Below, piece after piece: positions 51,954-61,519 of a DNA stretch of 64,000 nt (positions within the stretch are counted from its first letter, which is position 1; every line of letters starts with the position of its first letter). Where the stretch lies: contig NZ_BBWZ01000026.1 in assembly GCF_001015055.1 (NCBI RefSeq), positions 1-64,000 of the forward strand, given 5' to 3'. The notes beneath the pieces were generated by a model that saw nothing but the letters and a program-made list of their open reading frames with translations, searched no databases and was not told the origin of the DNA. The DNA is from Aneurinibacillus tyrosinisolvens (lineage in GTDB: Bacteria; Bacillota; Bacilli; Aneurinibacillales; Aneurinibacillaceae). The position numbers and the translations under genes are program-made.

Positions 51954-52898
51954 TTAAAGGGGTGAAACGATAAACTCGGTCTCAAAGCGCTTTTGTTCGC
52001 CCGGCTTTAGTCCTGCAAGACCCGTTATTTCCGCAGGAAGCGGTAAATTCGGGGCATTTGTAATCCATGAATACGGCTCAATGGCGAGAAAATCCTCTGT
52101 ACCCTTCCCATTATAGATAACCCAATGTTTAAAATCGCCCCCCACCGTATACGTTAGGGACAGACCAAGTTGGGGAAGTCTCAACACGGCCCTCTTATCT
52201 TCTGTCATGATAAACGCATCGTCGAGCTGTCTGCCTTCCAGCCCGGTCCCGGCGGCCAGCTCCTTTTGCAGCGGCGAATCTAAGAGCTGTCCGGTTGGCA
52301 GCATTCGCTCGTTGAGCTGCCACTGCTTCCCTACCTCGATTTGCAGGCGGGATGCAGGCGCAGGAAATGGGAACGTCGTGTGGTATCCCACTCCTATCGG
52401 CATCGTCTCCGCACTATGATTTGAGACGAGGAGCATTTGTTTTAACCCTTGCTCTGTTAAGGCAAAGCGCATGGTTAACTCAAACGAATGGGGAAACTGT
52501 TGCATAATTTCCGGATAATCATCCGATCGCAGCCGGGTAATAAGCTCGTTGCTTTCTCCATTTTCCGAAACCACGCTCCAGCGCTTGTTATGGACAAACC
52601 CATGGATATGGTTACTTTCCTTGGCACGGTTCATCTCGAGATGATAGATTTTCCCCTGAAAAGTAAACATCGCATCCTCAATTCGGTTCGGCGGAAAGAG
52701 GACAGGGGTTCCGTACAGCATCGCCCGCTGATCATACTCCTCCCTGCTCCCCGGAGTCCGCAGCAGTTCTGCCTTGCGTTCTTTATCAAATAATGAAAGC
52801 AAATTGCTCCCCAGGCCCGGCACGATAATCGCTCTAAATTTATCATTCGCCATCTCATATGCAGGCTCTTGTAGAAAAACAATTTGTCGTATGGCCAT
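51954..52898 (-). CDS. Aldose 1-epimerase family protein
   Basis: This is a mutarotase-fold protein of about 314 residues that interconverts anomers of sugars or sugar phosphates. Recognisable segments are RAIIVPGLGSNLLSLFD, GTPVLFPPNRIEDAMF with the ligand-binding arginine, HGFVHNKRW with the catalytic histidine, and GVGYHTTFPFPA; AIEPYSWITNAPN closes the active site. I start at MAIRQIVF (52898), preceded by GGAGGA; an upstream frame to 53072 reads through a terminator and lacks similarity. Confidence 0.88.
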   Translation of the reverse strand: MAIRQIVFLQEPAYEMANDKFRAIIVPGLGSNLLSLFDKERKAELLRTPGSREEYDQRAMLYGTPVLFPPNRIEDAMFTFQGKIYHLEMNRAKESNHIHGFVHNKRWSVVSENGESNELITRLRSDDYPEIMQQFPHSFELTMRFALTEQGLKQMLLVSNHSAETMPIGVGYHTTFPFPAPASRLQIEVGKQWQLNERMLPTGQLLDSPLQKELAAGTGLEGRQLDDAFIMTEDKRAVLRLPQLGLSLTYTVGGDFKHWVIYNGKGTEDFLAIEPYSWITNAPNLPLPAEITGLAGLKPGEQKRFETEFIVSPL

Positions 52899-52984
52899 AT
52901 ATTTTCCTCCAAATATATCGATTGATTCCAGTATGCCCGATCCAGGGTTAATTGAGTAAAACTCCCTTAAGAGAGGGAACATAA

Positions 52985-53053
52985 GAAAAACATCGCGGGC
53001 ATGCCGCTCGTCCTTTCCCCTTCTGAGAGCCGTCATCGCCCGCGATGTTTTTC
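52985..53053. terminator. Large bidirectional hairpin plus small GC hairpin
   Basis: GAAAAACATCGCGGGC (52985-53000) and GCCCGCGATGTTTTTC (53038-53053) pair perfectly over 16 bases with a 37-base loop. Both ends carry A/T runs, so it can terminate in both directions. A second perfect hairpin GGGACCG-CA-CGGTCCC follows at 53063-53078. Confidence 0.75.
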
Positions 53054-53154
53054 TTTGACTTTGGGACCGCACGGTCCCATGATAATAATTCCCTTTAACA
53101 CTTTAAAGCAACATATGCTTTCTTATCTACTAAAAAACGAAAGGAGGAAGGGAC

Positions 53155-53394
53155 ATGCCGCCAGGAATTGTACACTTTCTGCTTCTGTTTATATGCGGAT
53201 GGCTTATCGGGATGGGCGGAATGGCAATGCTTTTTATTATAACATTTTCTCTTCTCCGCAGAAGAAGCGAACTGCTTTTACAGAATGAAGAAGAAGGGAT
53301 CACACCTCGGTTTCAATATGATGAAGAAGTCCGGCAAATCTTTTTTGATGTAGAGGAATGCACGGTTATTAGGACTAAGCACCTTAAAAAATAA
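53155..53394 (+). CDS. Small membrane protein of unknown function
   Basis: This is a 79-residue protein, not recognised. The first 33 residues form two closely spaced hydrophobic stretches (HFLLLFICGWLIGMGGMAML and FIITFSLL) ended by RRR, so the acidic C-terminal half (EEEGITPRFQYDEEVRQ) is probably cytoplasmic. A strong AAAGGAGGAAGGG site precedes ATG 53155, which supports it as real. It stands alone between two convergent leftward units. Confidence 0.6.
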   Translation: MPPGIVHFLLLFICGWLIGMGGMAMLFIITFSLLRRRSELLLQNEEEGITPRFQYDEEVRQIFFDVEECTVIRTKHLKK

Positions 53395-53406
53395 CATTTG
53401 ATTTGC

Positions 53407-54249
53407 CTAGTATGAATAGAAACCTTTCCCCGTTTTTCTCCCCAAATTCCCGGCACGAACCATCTGCCGCAGCAGTGGCGCAGGACGGTACTTTGGATCA
53501 CCCATTTCCGTATGTAATGTTTCAATTACATATAACAACGTGTCGAGTCCAATCACATCCGCTAGCGCAAGCGGCCCAATCTGATGACTTGCTCCTAAAA
53601 TCATGGCTTCATCAATTTCTTCCTTGCGGCAAATCCCTTCCTGCAGGACAAAAATTGCTTCATTAATCATAGGAATTAAGATGCGATTGAACACAAAAAG
53701 AGGAGATTCCTTCACTTCTATCGCTTTCTTTCCCAGGCTTTCGGCAAACTTCAAAGCAGTTTCTACAGTCTCATCAGAGGTTTGGGCTCCCCTTACTATT
53801 TCAACGAGCTTCATTTTAGGCACGGGATAAAAATAATGGGTACCAACCAACCGTCCTGGATTCGTAAGCGCAGAAGCTATCTCCGTAATATTTAACCCGG
53901 ACGAATTTGTTGTAAAAATAACTTCTTCTTTCACGATCGATTCAAGCTTACAAAATACCTGTTGTTTAATAGACGTCTTCTCAATTACAGCTTCTGTGAC
54001 GTACTGGACATCGGCAAGCTCCTGCCAATCTGTCGTTCTGTGGATTCTTCCAAAAATTAAATCCCGCTCCTCAACTGTAAACCTTTCCTTCTTTACAGCA
54101 GTGTGAAGCTGGGTTTCGATCGTCGTTACTGCCTTATTTAAAGTTTGAGCGTCTATATCAAATAAAACTACCGTATATCCCGCCTCGGCACATGCCTGGG
54201 CAATACCGGCTCCCATTGTTCCTGCTCCTATAACAGCCACTCGATTCAT
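53407..54249 (-). CDS. 3-hydroxyacyl-CoA dehydrogenase, third copy
   Basis: This NAD-dependent 3-hydroxyacyl-CoA dehydrogenase has about 280 residues: AVIGAGTMGAGIAQACAEAG, then the His region THYFYPVPKMKLVEIVRG (Y-F-Y-P where most members have F-F-N-P) and LGRKTGKGFYSY. The substitution of the usual Asn by Tyr in that catalytic segment is noteworthy. The start is ATG 54249 behind GGGAGGA. It is the last gene of the second LIV/acyl-CoA operon. Confidence 0.9.
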   Translation of the reverse strand: MNRVAVIGAGTMGAGIAQACAEAGYTVVLFDIDAQTLNKAVTTIETQLHTAVKKERFTVEERDLIFGRIHRTTDWQELADVQYVTEAVIEKTSIKQQVFCKLESIVKEEVIFTTNSSGLNITEIASALTNPGRLVGTHYFYPVPKMKLVEIVRGAQTSDETVETALKFAESLGKKAIEVKESPLFVFNRILIPMINEAIFVLQEGICRKEEIDEAMILGASHQIGPLALADVIGLDTLLYVIETLHTEMGDPKYRPAPLLRQMVRAGNLGRKTGKGFYSY

Positions 54250-54323
54250 TTTTTTCCTCCCGCCTATAAGATACAAGAGAGCGGATGCCAAATGATTCAA
54301 CATCCGCCTGCTCTCCTTATTGT

Positions 54324-55595
54324 TTATTTGCTAACTTCATACTTGATAACATCAGAAGCTTTGGCCATTTTCCCATTCTCATCTTTGATTATGACGACTG
54401 AAGTTGTTCCATAATGGTTGTCGGGGGAATAGGTGACGTTAAAAGCAAGCCCCTCATTCCAATCTTTGAGTGTTTCCAACTGTTTTATGAAATTTTCACG
54501 GGATAGGTCGTTGCCGGATCTGCGGAGTCCTTCTACAAGAACCTCGGCTTCTGCCCATCCCCATAAGGCCGGTCCGCTAGGATTTACACCTTTAGCATAT
54601 TTACCGAGTGCTTCCTCGTATTTCTTCACTTTCGGATCGTCCGTTCCCGCCAGGGCTGTCCAGCTGGAGCTATAGACGTTCTTCCAGGCATCCCCAGCTA
54701 GATTGAATAAATTGTTATCCGCGCCGCCTACACTTGTAACCATAAACGGCACATCCACTCCCACCTTATGAAGTTCTTTTTTGTAGGCAGCAGTTGGTTT
54801 GGTGATGGAGAAAGAAAGGACAACGTCCGGGTTTGCTTCCTTCATTTTTAAGGCAGGGGAACTGAAATCTACATCGGTGGAATTGTAGGGAATCTCAGCC
54901 ACTGGCTCAATTCCTTTTTTCTTTAATTCATCAATCGCTCCTTTATAACCGCTTTTTCCAAAATCATCGTTCTGATAGAAAATCCCTATTTTCTTCGCTT
55001 TTAATTGATCTACAGCATAATTGGCAAAAATCCGGCCTTCTACCCCATAATTTGTGAGCAATCCGAAAACGTTAGGAATGACAGGATTCACAAAAATATC
55101 GGCACCGGTCGAAGGACCAACAAGTGGGATCCCTTCCTTCTTAATTTGGGGTAATGCCGCTTTGTTGCAGGATGTACAGTCGTTTCCGACAATGGCAAAC
55201 ACCTTGTCCTCTTCAATTAACTTTTTAGCAACCGCAACAGCCCGGGATGGCTGGTATTCCTCATCATATGTTACAAGCTTTAATTTTCGCCCGTTTACCC
55301 CGCCCTGTTCATTAACATATTGAAAATAAGCATCCACTCCTTTGGCAATGGCACTATACAACGCCGCTGAGCCGGATTGGGTTGCCCAGTTTCCAATAAT
55401 AATTTCAGAATCCGTAATTCCGGGAGAAGACTTCCCCGCCTCCTGTTTTGCGGAGCCGCTGCCTTTAGATGCTTCCTGGCCGGCAGTCGTGGTTGATTTA
55501 CTTGCAGTCCCGGCCCCGCAGGCTGACAGGAGCAAACTTACACTAACGAGCATACTTGCAATCGACACTAAACTTTTCTTATTCATCTTTTCCAT
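54324..55595 (-). CDS. LIV-type ABC transporter substrate-binding lipoprotein, second system
   Basis: This is a type I periplasmic-binding-fold receptor of 423 residues. Lipobox LLLSAC lies at about residues 21-26, followed by a Ser/Thr/Lys-rich linker. The binding domain reads IIIGNWATQSGSAALYSAI and IVGNDCTSCNKAALPQIK. The CTSC segment, where most family members have a hydrophilic loop, might hold a disulfide or give special ligand contacts. GAGGGGG precedes ATG 55595. It is encoded with its own LivF, G, M and H. Confidence 0.92.
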   Translation of the reverse strand: MEKMNKKSLVSIASMLVSVSLLLSACGAGTASKSTTTAGQEASKGSGSAKQEAGKSSPGITDSEIIIGNWATQSGSAALYSAIAKGVDAYFQYVNEQGGVNGRKLKLVTYDEEYQPSRAVAVAKKLIEEDKVFAIVGNDCTSCNKAALPQIKKEGIPLVGPSTGADIFVNPVIPNVFGLLTNYGVEGRIFANYAVDQLKAKKIGIFYQNDDFGKSGYKGAIDELKKKGIEPVAEIPYNSTDVDFSSPALKMKEANPDVVLSFSITKPTAAYKKELHKVGVDVPFMVTSVGGADNNLFNLAGDAWKNVYSSSWTALAGTDDPKVKKYEEALGKYAKGVNPSGPALWGWAEAEVLVEGLRRSGNDLSRENFIKQLETLKDWNEGLAFNVTYSPDNHYGTTSVVIIKDENGKMAKASDVIKYEVSK

Positions 55596-55631
55596 TGATT
55601 TTCCCCCTCTGTTTTAAAATGATATTTATGT

Positions 55632-56348
55632 TTAGGATGTAACTCCTAAATATAACTCCCGTACCCGGTGATCTTTCTTCAATTCACTCGCCTTTCCAGC
55701 TAAAGCCACACGCCCGTTCTCCAAGATATAGGCATAATCCGCGACCGATAAGGCAAGATTCGCATTCTGTTCAACTAATAAAATTGAAGTACCCGTCTGA
55801 TTGATGTTTCTTATTATTTCGAATATTTCTTTCACAATGATAGGAGCCAGACCTAACGAAGGTTCATCTAATAGCAGAACTTTTGGTGCTGCCATTAACG
55901 CCCGGCCAATCGCCAGCATTTGCTGCTCTCCTCCGCTTAGCGTTCCAGCAAATTGAGCCAGTCTCTCCTTCAAACGTGGGAACATCGCCAATACCTTTTG
56001 TAAATCTTCCTTCACTGCGGTTCGGTCGCGCCGGGTGTACGAACCAATTTGCAGATTTTCCAGAACGGTTAATTGTGGAAATACCTGGCGATTTTCCGGG
56101 CATTGAATCACCCTTATTTTTACAATTTGATCCGGAGACTTTCCGGTTAGTTCTTCTTCCTGGTAGATTAACTTCCCCAGTGTTGGTTTCACTACACCGG
56201 AAATTACTTTAAGAGTAGTAGACTTTCCTGCGCCGTTCGCTCCCAGCAGCGTAATAATCGAACCGGCAGGGATTTCCAGGCTAATATTCCGAAGGGCTTC
56301 GATATTTCCATAGCTTGCAGAAATATTTTCGAGTTTAAGCACTTTCAT
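55632..56348 (-). CDS. LIV-type ABC transporter ATPase (LivF), second system
   Basis: This is a cytoplasmic ATPase of 238 residues with Walker A GANGAGKST, signature LSGGEQQMLAIGRALM and Walker B LLLDEPSLGLAP. I begin at MKVLKLEN (56348), which overlaps the livG end by 14 bases and has GGGAG in front; a longer frame to 56435 lies inside livG. It pairs with LivG to drive the LivHM permease. Confidence 0.93.
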   Translation of the reverse strand: MKVLKLENISASYGNIEALRNISLEIPAGSIITLLGANGAGKSTTLKVISGVVKPTLGKLIYQEEELTGKSPDQIVKIRVIQCPENRQVFPQLTVLENLQIGSYTRRDRTAVKEDLQKVLAMFPRLKERLAQFAGTLSGGEQQMLAIGRALMAAPKVLLLDEPSLGLAPIIVKEIFEIIRNINQTGTSILLVEQNANLALSVADYAYILENGRVALAGKASELKKDHRVRELYLGVTS

Positions 56349-57105
56349 CCCCCTCTCCCAAATAAGCCTCGATAACTGCCGGGTGCTGTTGAATTTCCGC
56401 AGGCAACCCTTCCGCGATTTTACTCCCGAAATCAACCACAGCGATCCGATCAGAAATCTTCATCACGAGCGGCATGTCATGTTCAATCATGAAAATCGTA
56501 ATGCCCCACTCATCACGCAGCCTCCGGAAAAAGTCTCCCATACGTTCGGTTTCAGTATGGTTCATACCTGCTACCGGTTCATCAAGTAGCAATAATTTCG
56601 GTTTAACCATGAGGGCGCGGGCAATATCCACCGTTTTTTGCAGCCCGAAGGGCAGGTTTTTAACAATCTCGTGAGCAATGTTTTGAATCTCCAACACTTC
56701 AAGGATTTCCTCCGCCTTCTTTAAGACTTCCCGCTCCTCACGGCGAAATCCGGGCAAGAGGAAACTGCTGCTAAAAACTCCGCTCTTTAACTTCGGATGC
56801 AATCCTGTTCGCAGGTTATCCAAAACGCTCATGTTTGCAAACAACTCTACATTCTGAAAGCTGCGGGCAATGCCCGACTTAATCACTTGATGGGGCTTTA
56901 GAGACAGTATACTTTTCCCTTCAAACGTGATTTGACCCTGAATCGGTTGGTAAAAGCGTGAAATCGTATTTAATACCGTAGTTTTCCCAGCTCCGTTGGG
57001 GCCAATTAAACTGAAGATTTGGCCTTTCTCCACATACAAATCAAGATGATTGACGGCTGTTAAGCCGCCAAACTGAACCGTAACCCCTTTCATTTCAAAA
57101 AACAT
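56335..57105 (-). CDS. LIV-type ABC transporter ATPase (LivG), second system
   Basis: This is an ATPase of 256 residues with Walker A GPNGAGKTT, the LivG-type signature LPFGLQKTVDIARALM, Walker B LLLDEPVAGMN and the switch histidine in FMIEHDMPLVM. ATG 57105 follows AAGGAGGTGA; the ATG at 57123 is upstream of that site. It is separate from LivM here, unlike in the first LIV operon. Confidence 0.93.
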   Translation of the reverse strand: MFFEMKGVTVQFGGLTAVNHLDLYVEKGQIFSLIGPNGAGKTTVLNTISRFYQPIQGQITFEGKSILSLKPHQVIKSGIARSFQNVELFANMSVLDNLRTGLHPKLKSGVFSSSFLLPGFRREEREVLKKAEEILEVLEIQNIAHEIVKNLPFGLQKTVDIARALMVKPKLLLLDEPVAGMNHTETERMGDFFRRLRDEWGITIFMIEHDMPLVMKISDRIAVVDFGSKIAEGLPAEIQQHPAVIEAYLGEGDESA

Positions 57106-57123
57106 ACGTATCACCTCCTTCAA

Positions 57124-58143
57124 TTACTTCTCTGAACTGATAACCTGCTGAGACGTTGGGACGGTTTCGGGTACCGGGTCGCCCGTTTGATGGCTGGATC
57201 TTTTTATTGCCTTTTTTCTTTTTAGCCTGGAGCCGATGCTAATTAAGCCGTCCGGAAGGAAAAGGATAACAAGAACCAATGCTGCTCCCGTTAACACAAG
57301 AGATAAGCCAGGAACTTTATCCGTCAGCTGCGGAATCATCGTCAACAGAATGGCCCCCAGATAGGAACCCGGTATGGAAGCGAATCCGCCTACAACGACC
57401 ATCGCTAATACAAGAAATGAAATACTGAGATTAAAATCATTGGGACTAATAAACCCGATAAAATGAGCGTAAAGGCTTCCGGACAGTCCGGTATAAAAAG
57501 CACTAATACTAAACATTAGCGCCTTATATAAAGGCACATTGATTCCCATGGCCGTTGCTGCAATTTCGCTCTCCCGTATGGCTACAAATGCGCGGCCCAT
57601 TCTACTGTTGATTAAATTGCTTAGCAGCCAGGTAACAATGAGTGTTACCACAAGCAGAAGGTAATACATTTGCATATCTGACTCAAAGGTATAGCCTAAA
57701 ATGGACGGTTTTTCAGGGAATAATCCAGAAAATCCTCCCGTTAGTGAATCCCATTTCAAGAGGAGCTCCGGAATTGCCACCCCAAACCCTAATGTTGCCA
57801 CTGCCAAGAAGTGGCCGCTCAGCTTTACTGCAGGAAGTCCAACAATAAATCCAATGAAAGCGGTAAAAAAACCGGCCAGGGGTAAAGCTAACCAAAAGGG
57901 AACACCCAGCGTAAGAGTAAGAATGGCGGATGTATACGCTCCAATCGCCAAAAAGGAAGCATGCCCAATGGAAATTTGCCCGCCATATCCGATAAGAAGA
58001 TTCAAGCTCATGACAACAATCACATAAATGAAGATTAGACTCCCGGAATAAAGCAGGGAAGTTGCCCCTCCTGATAGGACAGGAAATAAGAAGATAAGGA
58101 AGATGAAGAGATAATTAAGCTTTTTATATTTATTCCGATCCAT
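57124..58143 (-). CDS. LIV-type ABC transporter permease (LivM), second system
   Basis: This is a membrane permease of 339 residues with about nine helices and the family motif GYGGQISIGHASFLAIGAYT. It also has SLTGGFSGL and MGRAFVAIRESEIAATAMG (the ATPase-contact loop). A charged 40-residue tail ends the protein. It starts at ATG 58143, seven bases after livH stops. Confidence 0.93.
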   Translation of the reverse strand: MDRNKYKKLNYLFIFLIFLFPVLSGGATSLLYSGSLIFIYVIVVMSLNLLIGYGGQISIGHASFLAIGAYTSAILTLTLGVPFWLALPLAGFFTAFIGFIVGLPAVKLSGHFLAVATLGFGVAIPELLLKWDSLTGGFSGLFPEKPSILGYTFESDMQMYYLLLVVTLIVTWLLSNLINSRMGRAFVAIRESEIAATAMGINVPLYKALMFSISAFYTGLSGSLYAHFIGFISPNDFNLSISFLVLAMVVVGGFASIPGSYLGAILLTMIPQLTDKVPGLSLVLTGAALVLVILFLPDGLISIGSRLKRKKAIKRSSHQTGDPVPETVPTSQQVISSEK

Positions 58144-58150
58144 TCTCTAA

Positions 58151-59020
58151 TCACACCTTCTTTACTTGTTTGATTCCAAACAGCCCTGTCGGCTTAACAT
58201 AAAGGATTAAAATAATCAGAAGGAAGACAAAGGCTGTTTTTAGCTCCGCTGAAACATAGCCAGCTACTAAGTTTTCAAACAAACCAATAGATAGGCCGCC
58301 AACCACCGCACCAGGCAAACTGGCAAACCCTCCGAGCACTGCTGCCGCAAACGCCTTAATTGCAACTTCCCCCATCATATTCGGATCGAGAAAGGTAGTC
58401 GGAGCTATCAGAAGCCCCGCAATTCCTCCAAGCACAGCACTAATCGCCCATGTAAGCGAAAAAACAGCCCCAACACGAATGCCCATCAATTCCGTCGTTC
58501 CCAGGTTTTGAGCAGCCGCCCTCATAGCAAGACCAATCATCGTGTGACGGAACAGATAGAAGAAAAGAAGCATAAGGACAATCGTCAAGGTAAAGATTAA
58601 AATTTGATTCGGTGTCAGCAGGAAACTTCCTAAGGAAATGGGTCCTCCTTTAATCGCTTCCGGAAAGCTGGTAGGTTCATATCCCCAGATCATTCCGGCT
58701 ATCCCTCTGAATGCCATATACAGGCCAAGCGTTAAAATAATTTGGCTTAATACAGGCGCTTTTTGTACCGGCCGCATGAAAACCCTTTCAATTATAACGC
58801 CGAAAAGAGCTGAAAATACTAAGGCAAGCAAAAATGAAAGCCAGTATCCCATTCCCCAGGAGTGAATGCAGGTAAAACCCACAAAAGCGGAAATCATCGC
58901 CATTTCCCCTTGTGCAAAATTAACCAAATCAGAAGTTTTATAGATTAACACTAATCCCAACGCAGCTAATGCATATAAACTGCCTGCAGCTAAACCGCTT
59001 ACAATTTCTTGGGTTAACAT
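58151..59020 (-). CDS. LIV-type ABC transporter permease (LivH), second system
   Basis: This is a membrane permease of 289 residues with about eight helices. It opens with SGLAAGSLYALAALGLVLIY, has LVNFAQGEMAMISAFVG and ends with FVLLIILILYVKPTGLFG, typical for LivH. GAGGTGAA precedes ATG 59020. Its start overlaps the end of the acyl-CoA ligase gene by seven bases, strongly linking transport with CoA activation. Confidence 0.93.
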   Translation of the reverse strand: MLTQEIVSGLAAGSLYALAALGLVLIYKTSDLVNFAQGEMAMISAFVGFTCIHSWGMGYWLSFLLALVFSALFGVIIERVFMRPVQKAPVLSQIILTLGLYMAFRGIAGMIWGYEPTSFPEAIKGGPISLGSFLLTPNQILIFTLTIVLMLLFFYLFRHTMIGLAMRAAAQNLGTTELMGIRVGAVFSLTWAISAVLGGIAGLLIAPTTFLDPNMMGEVAIKAFAAAVLGGFASLPGAVVGGLSIGLFENLVAGYVSAELKTAFVFLLIILILYVKPTGLFGIKQVKKV

Positions 59021-60603
59021 ATATTCACCTCTTTCAAGCGCGATTTCATGATCTTTCCCCCCGGATTCCTCGGCAGCTCTGAAATAAACTCGATAGTGGC
59101 CGGCACCTTATACTCAGCTATTCTCTCCCGTGCGAACCGTTTTACCTCTTCTTCTTCGACCAGGACACCTTCTTTTGGTACAACGAACGCTTTTACAGTT
59201 TCTCCGTATAATTTATCTGGAACTCCAACTACGGCTGCCTCAAGAATTCCCGGATGGTTATATAGAACATTCTCAACCTCTACCGAAAAAACTTTTTCCC
59301 CTCCGCGATTAATCATGTCTTTCATCCGATCCATGATGTAGACAAATCCGTCCTTGTCGATAAGAGCAATGTCCCCGGAACGCCAGAACCCATCAACAAA
59401 TGAACGCCTGTTGGCTTCCTCATTGTCCCAATACCCCTCTATTACCATCGGTCCCTTTATCAACAACTGCCCTACTTGCCCATGGGTACACTCCTGTTCG
59501 TTTTCATCTACCACTTTAATTTCCGCAACCGGAACCGGCATACCGACGGAATGAAGCTTGTCTTCCGGGGCATGGCGCGGCATGATCGTTGTAGGTGAGG
59601 ATGTTTCGGTTGCCCCGTAGGCATTGTGCAGCTCCGCTCCCGGAAACACTCTTTTCAAATCAGAAATAGTATCCATCGACATCGGTGCGCCGCCGAACGC
59701 CAGAGTGCGGACAGCGTGATACGTATGCTTCATGAAATCAGGGTGAGACATCACCATCACATAAATCGTCGGCACATTAAACAAAAAGGTAATGTTTTCC
59801 TCTGCCAGTAATCGGATATACTTATCCGTTTTGTATTTTTCCATCAGGACTGAGGTTCCTCCTACCTGCACCATGTGCAGAAGCTGCCCCACAAGCCCGG
59901 TTACGTGAAACAACGGCACAGCAATCAACGTCTTCGTCGAATGGTTCGTTTCTAATGCATTTTCATAGCTTATTGCTCCATGGATAACACCTAAGTGACT
60001 GCCTATTGCTCCCTTTGGGACGCCGGTCGTCCCGGATGTATACATGATGAACAGCGGATCGTTTTCATTGATGTCTTCCACAGGAGCGGTTGCGGGCTGG
60101 AGTAGAATTTCAAAGAGAGAACAGCCTCCCTTTACCGATGTAGCGTTTCCGATTAAAAAGAAGTGGTGGACTGTGGAAATATCCATATTATCTCTTAGCT
60201 TCTCTATCTTCTCCAGGCATCCGTCATCAAAAAGCAAAAGCGAGGCCCTGGAATGGTTGAGCATATAGGATAGTTCTTCTTCTTTTAAACGTGTATTCAA
60301 AATTACGGCAATCGCACCGATTCTGGCGCACGCAAAGATTAACAGGGCAAACTCAATACGGTTTCCAACTAGCACCGCAACCCTATCACCTTTCCGGATT
60401 CCATAAATACTATAAAGATTGCCTGCAATCCGTTCAACCCGTGCAGCGAATTCCCGGTATGTAATCCGTTCTTCCGCCGAAACAAGGGCTTCCTTATCCG
60501 GATAATTTGCCGCTGTCCGTGCAAGCATTTCGGTAATCGTTTTGGGTCTATGCACGAATACTTTCAGCTGACGGTTAAAATGTGTTTCCACTGCAATCGT
60601 CAT
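59014..60603 (-). CDS. Acyl-CoA synthetase (AMP-forming), second system
   Basis: This is an ANL-superfamily carboxylate-CoA ligase of about 529 residues. It has YTSGTTGVPKGAIGSH (P-loop-like), NAYGATETSSPTT, FWRSGDIALIDKDGFVYIMDR and the C-terminal lysine in LPRNPGGKIMKSRL. It is quite different from the ligase at 8891 and closer to class I ligases for short-chain or cyclic/aromatic acids; specificity cannot be read by eye. ATG 60603 (after GTG 60606) follows GGAGGA. It probably activates the acid imported by the LIV system. Confidence 0.9.
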   Translation of the reverse strand: MTIAVETHFNRQLKVFVHRPKTITEMLARTAANYPDKEALVSAEERITYREFAARVERIAGNLYSIYGIRKGDRVAVLVGNRIEFALLIFACARIGAIAVILNTRLKEEELSYMLNHSRASLLLFDDGCLEKIEKLRDNMDISTVHHFFLIGNATSVKGGCSLFEILLQPATAPVEDINENDPLFIMYTSGTTGVPKGAIGSHLGVIHGAISYENALETNHSTKTLIAVPLFHVTGLVGQLLHMVQVGGTSVLMEKYKTDKYIRLLAEENITFLFNVPTIYVMVMSHPDFMKHTYHAVRTLAFGGAPMSMDTISDLKRVFPGAELHNAYGATETSSPTTIMPRHAPEDKLHSVGMPVPVAEIKVVDENEQECTHGQVGQLLIKGPMVIEGYWDNEEANRRSFVDGFWRSGDIALIDKDGFVYIMDRMKDMINRGGEKVFSVEVENVLYNHPGILEAAVVGVPDKLYGETVKAFVVPKEGVLVEEEEVKRFARERIAEYKVPATIEFISELPRNPGGKIMKSRLKEVNIC

Positions 60604-60625
60604 CACTGTCCTCCTGGTTGTTTAT

Positions 60626-61390
60626 TTATCGGGCGGTCCATCCGCCGTCAATATTGAGTATCTGACCCGTCACATAGGAAGAGGCCTCTGAGGCAAGAAA
60701 TACGACAGGACCCGACAAATCCGAAAGCTCACCAACCCGCTTTTGCATCGTCGCGTTAACAATTTGACCGTACCGTTCCGGATCTTGCAGCCACTCCTCG
60801 GTCATCGGGGTTCGAATGTAAGCCGGTCCAAGAGCATTCACCGCAATGTTGTAAGGAGCCAATTCTTCCGCCCATACCTTGGTCAACTGGTTGATTCCCC
60901 CTTTGCTGGCTGCATACGATGTCTGATACGGCATCCCGATCGTCCCAAAAATCGAGGAAATATTGATAATCTTTCCGTACCGCTGTTCAATCATTTGTTT
61001 AGCTACAGCCTGCCCAACGAGGAAAATTCCCTTAAGATTGACATTCAACACACGATCCCAATCATTTTCTTCCACCTCGATGAGCGGCTTACGAATATTC
61101 ATGCCGGCGTTGTTGACTAAAATATCAATCGAACCGTTACGTGCGACCACTTCAGCCACGAGGCTCTCAACTTTTTCTTTCTTTGTTACATCACACGGAA
61201 GGTACGCAGCGTCAAACCCAGCTTCCTGCAGTTGTTCTTCTGCTGCCCGTCCTTCTTCTTCCCCGCGGCTTGTGATGATAATTCGCGCGCCGTAAGCGCC
61301 GAGTGCATATGCCATCCCGAACCCTATTCCCTTGCTGCCGCCGGTTACAAGTGCAGTTCTTCCAGCTAAATCAAATGTCGGAATGTTCAT
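60626..61390 (-). CDS. Short-chain dehydrogenase/reductase
   Basis: This is a classical SDR, 254 residues: LVTGGSKGIGFGMAYALGAYG, NNAGMNIRKP, catalytic Ser/Tyr/Lys in SSIFGTIGMPYQTSYAASKGG, and GPAYIRTPM. It looks like gluconate 5-dehydrogenase/3-oxoacyl reductase-type proteins. As first gene of an acyl-CoA operon it may oxidise a hydroxyl on the imported acid or its CoA ester. GGGAGGA precedes ATG 61390, and a sigma-54 promoter lies 46 bases upstream. Confidence 0.88.
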   Translation of the reverse strand: MNIPTFDLAGRTALVTGGSKGIGFGMAYALGAYGARIIITSRGEEEGRAAEEQLQEAGFDAAYLPCDVTKKEKVESLVAEVVARNGSIDILVNNAGMNIRKPLIEVEENDWDRVLNVNLKGIFLVGQAVAKQMIEQRYGKIINISSIFGTIGMPYQTSYAASKGGINQLTKVWAEELAPYNIAVNALGPAYIRTPMTEEWLQDPERYGQIVNATMQKRVGELSDLSGPVVFLASEASSYVTGQILNIDGGWTAR

Positions 61391-61435
61391 GACCCACTTC
61401 CTCCCTTATAAGTTTTCCTGCCTGCCTTTATCGCT

Positions 61436-61453
61436 CAGCAATTTTCATGCCAT
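61436..61453 (-). promoter_or_regulatory. Sigma-54 promoter of the second LIV/acyl-CoA operon
   Basis: Minus strand ATGGCATGAAAATTGCTG has GG and GC ten bases apart and fits TGGCAC-N5-TTGCW. It lies about 46 bases before the SDR gene, between that gene and the PAS/sigma-54 activator gene. Confidence 0.85.
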
Positions 61454-61519
61454 GTTTACGCACTTCCACTCTATAAAAATTTAATTTATACTATAAAAAC
61501 GGTATTTATATAAAAGAAA

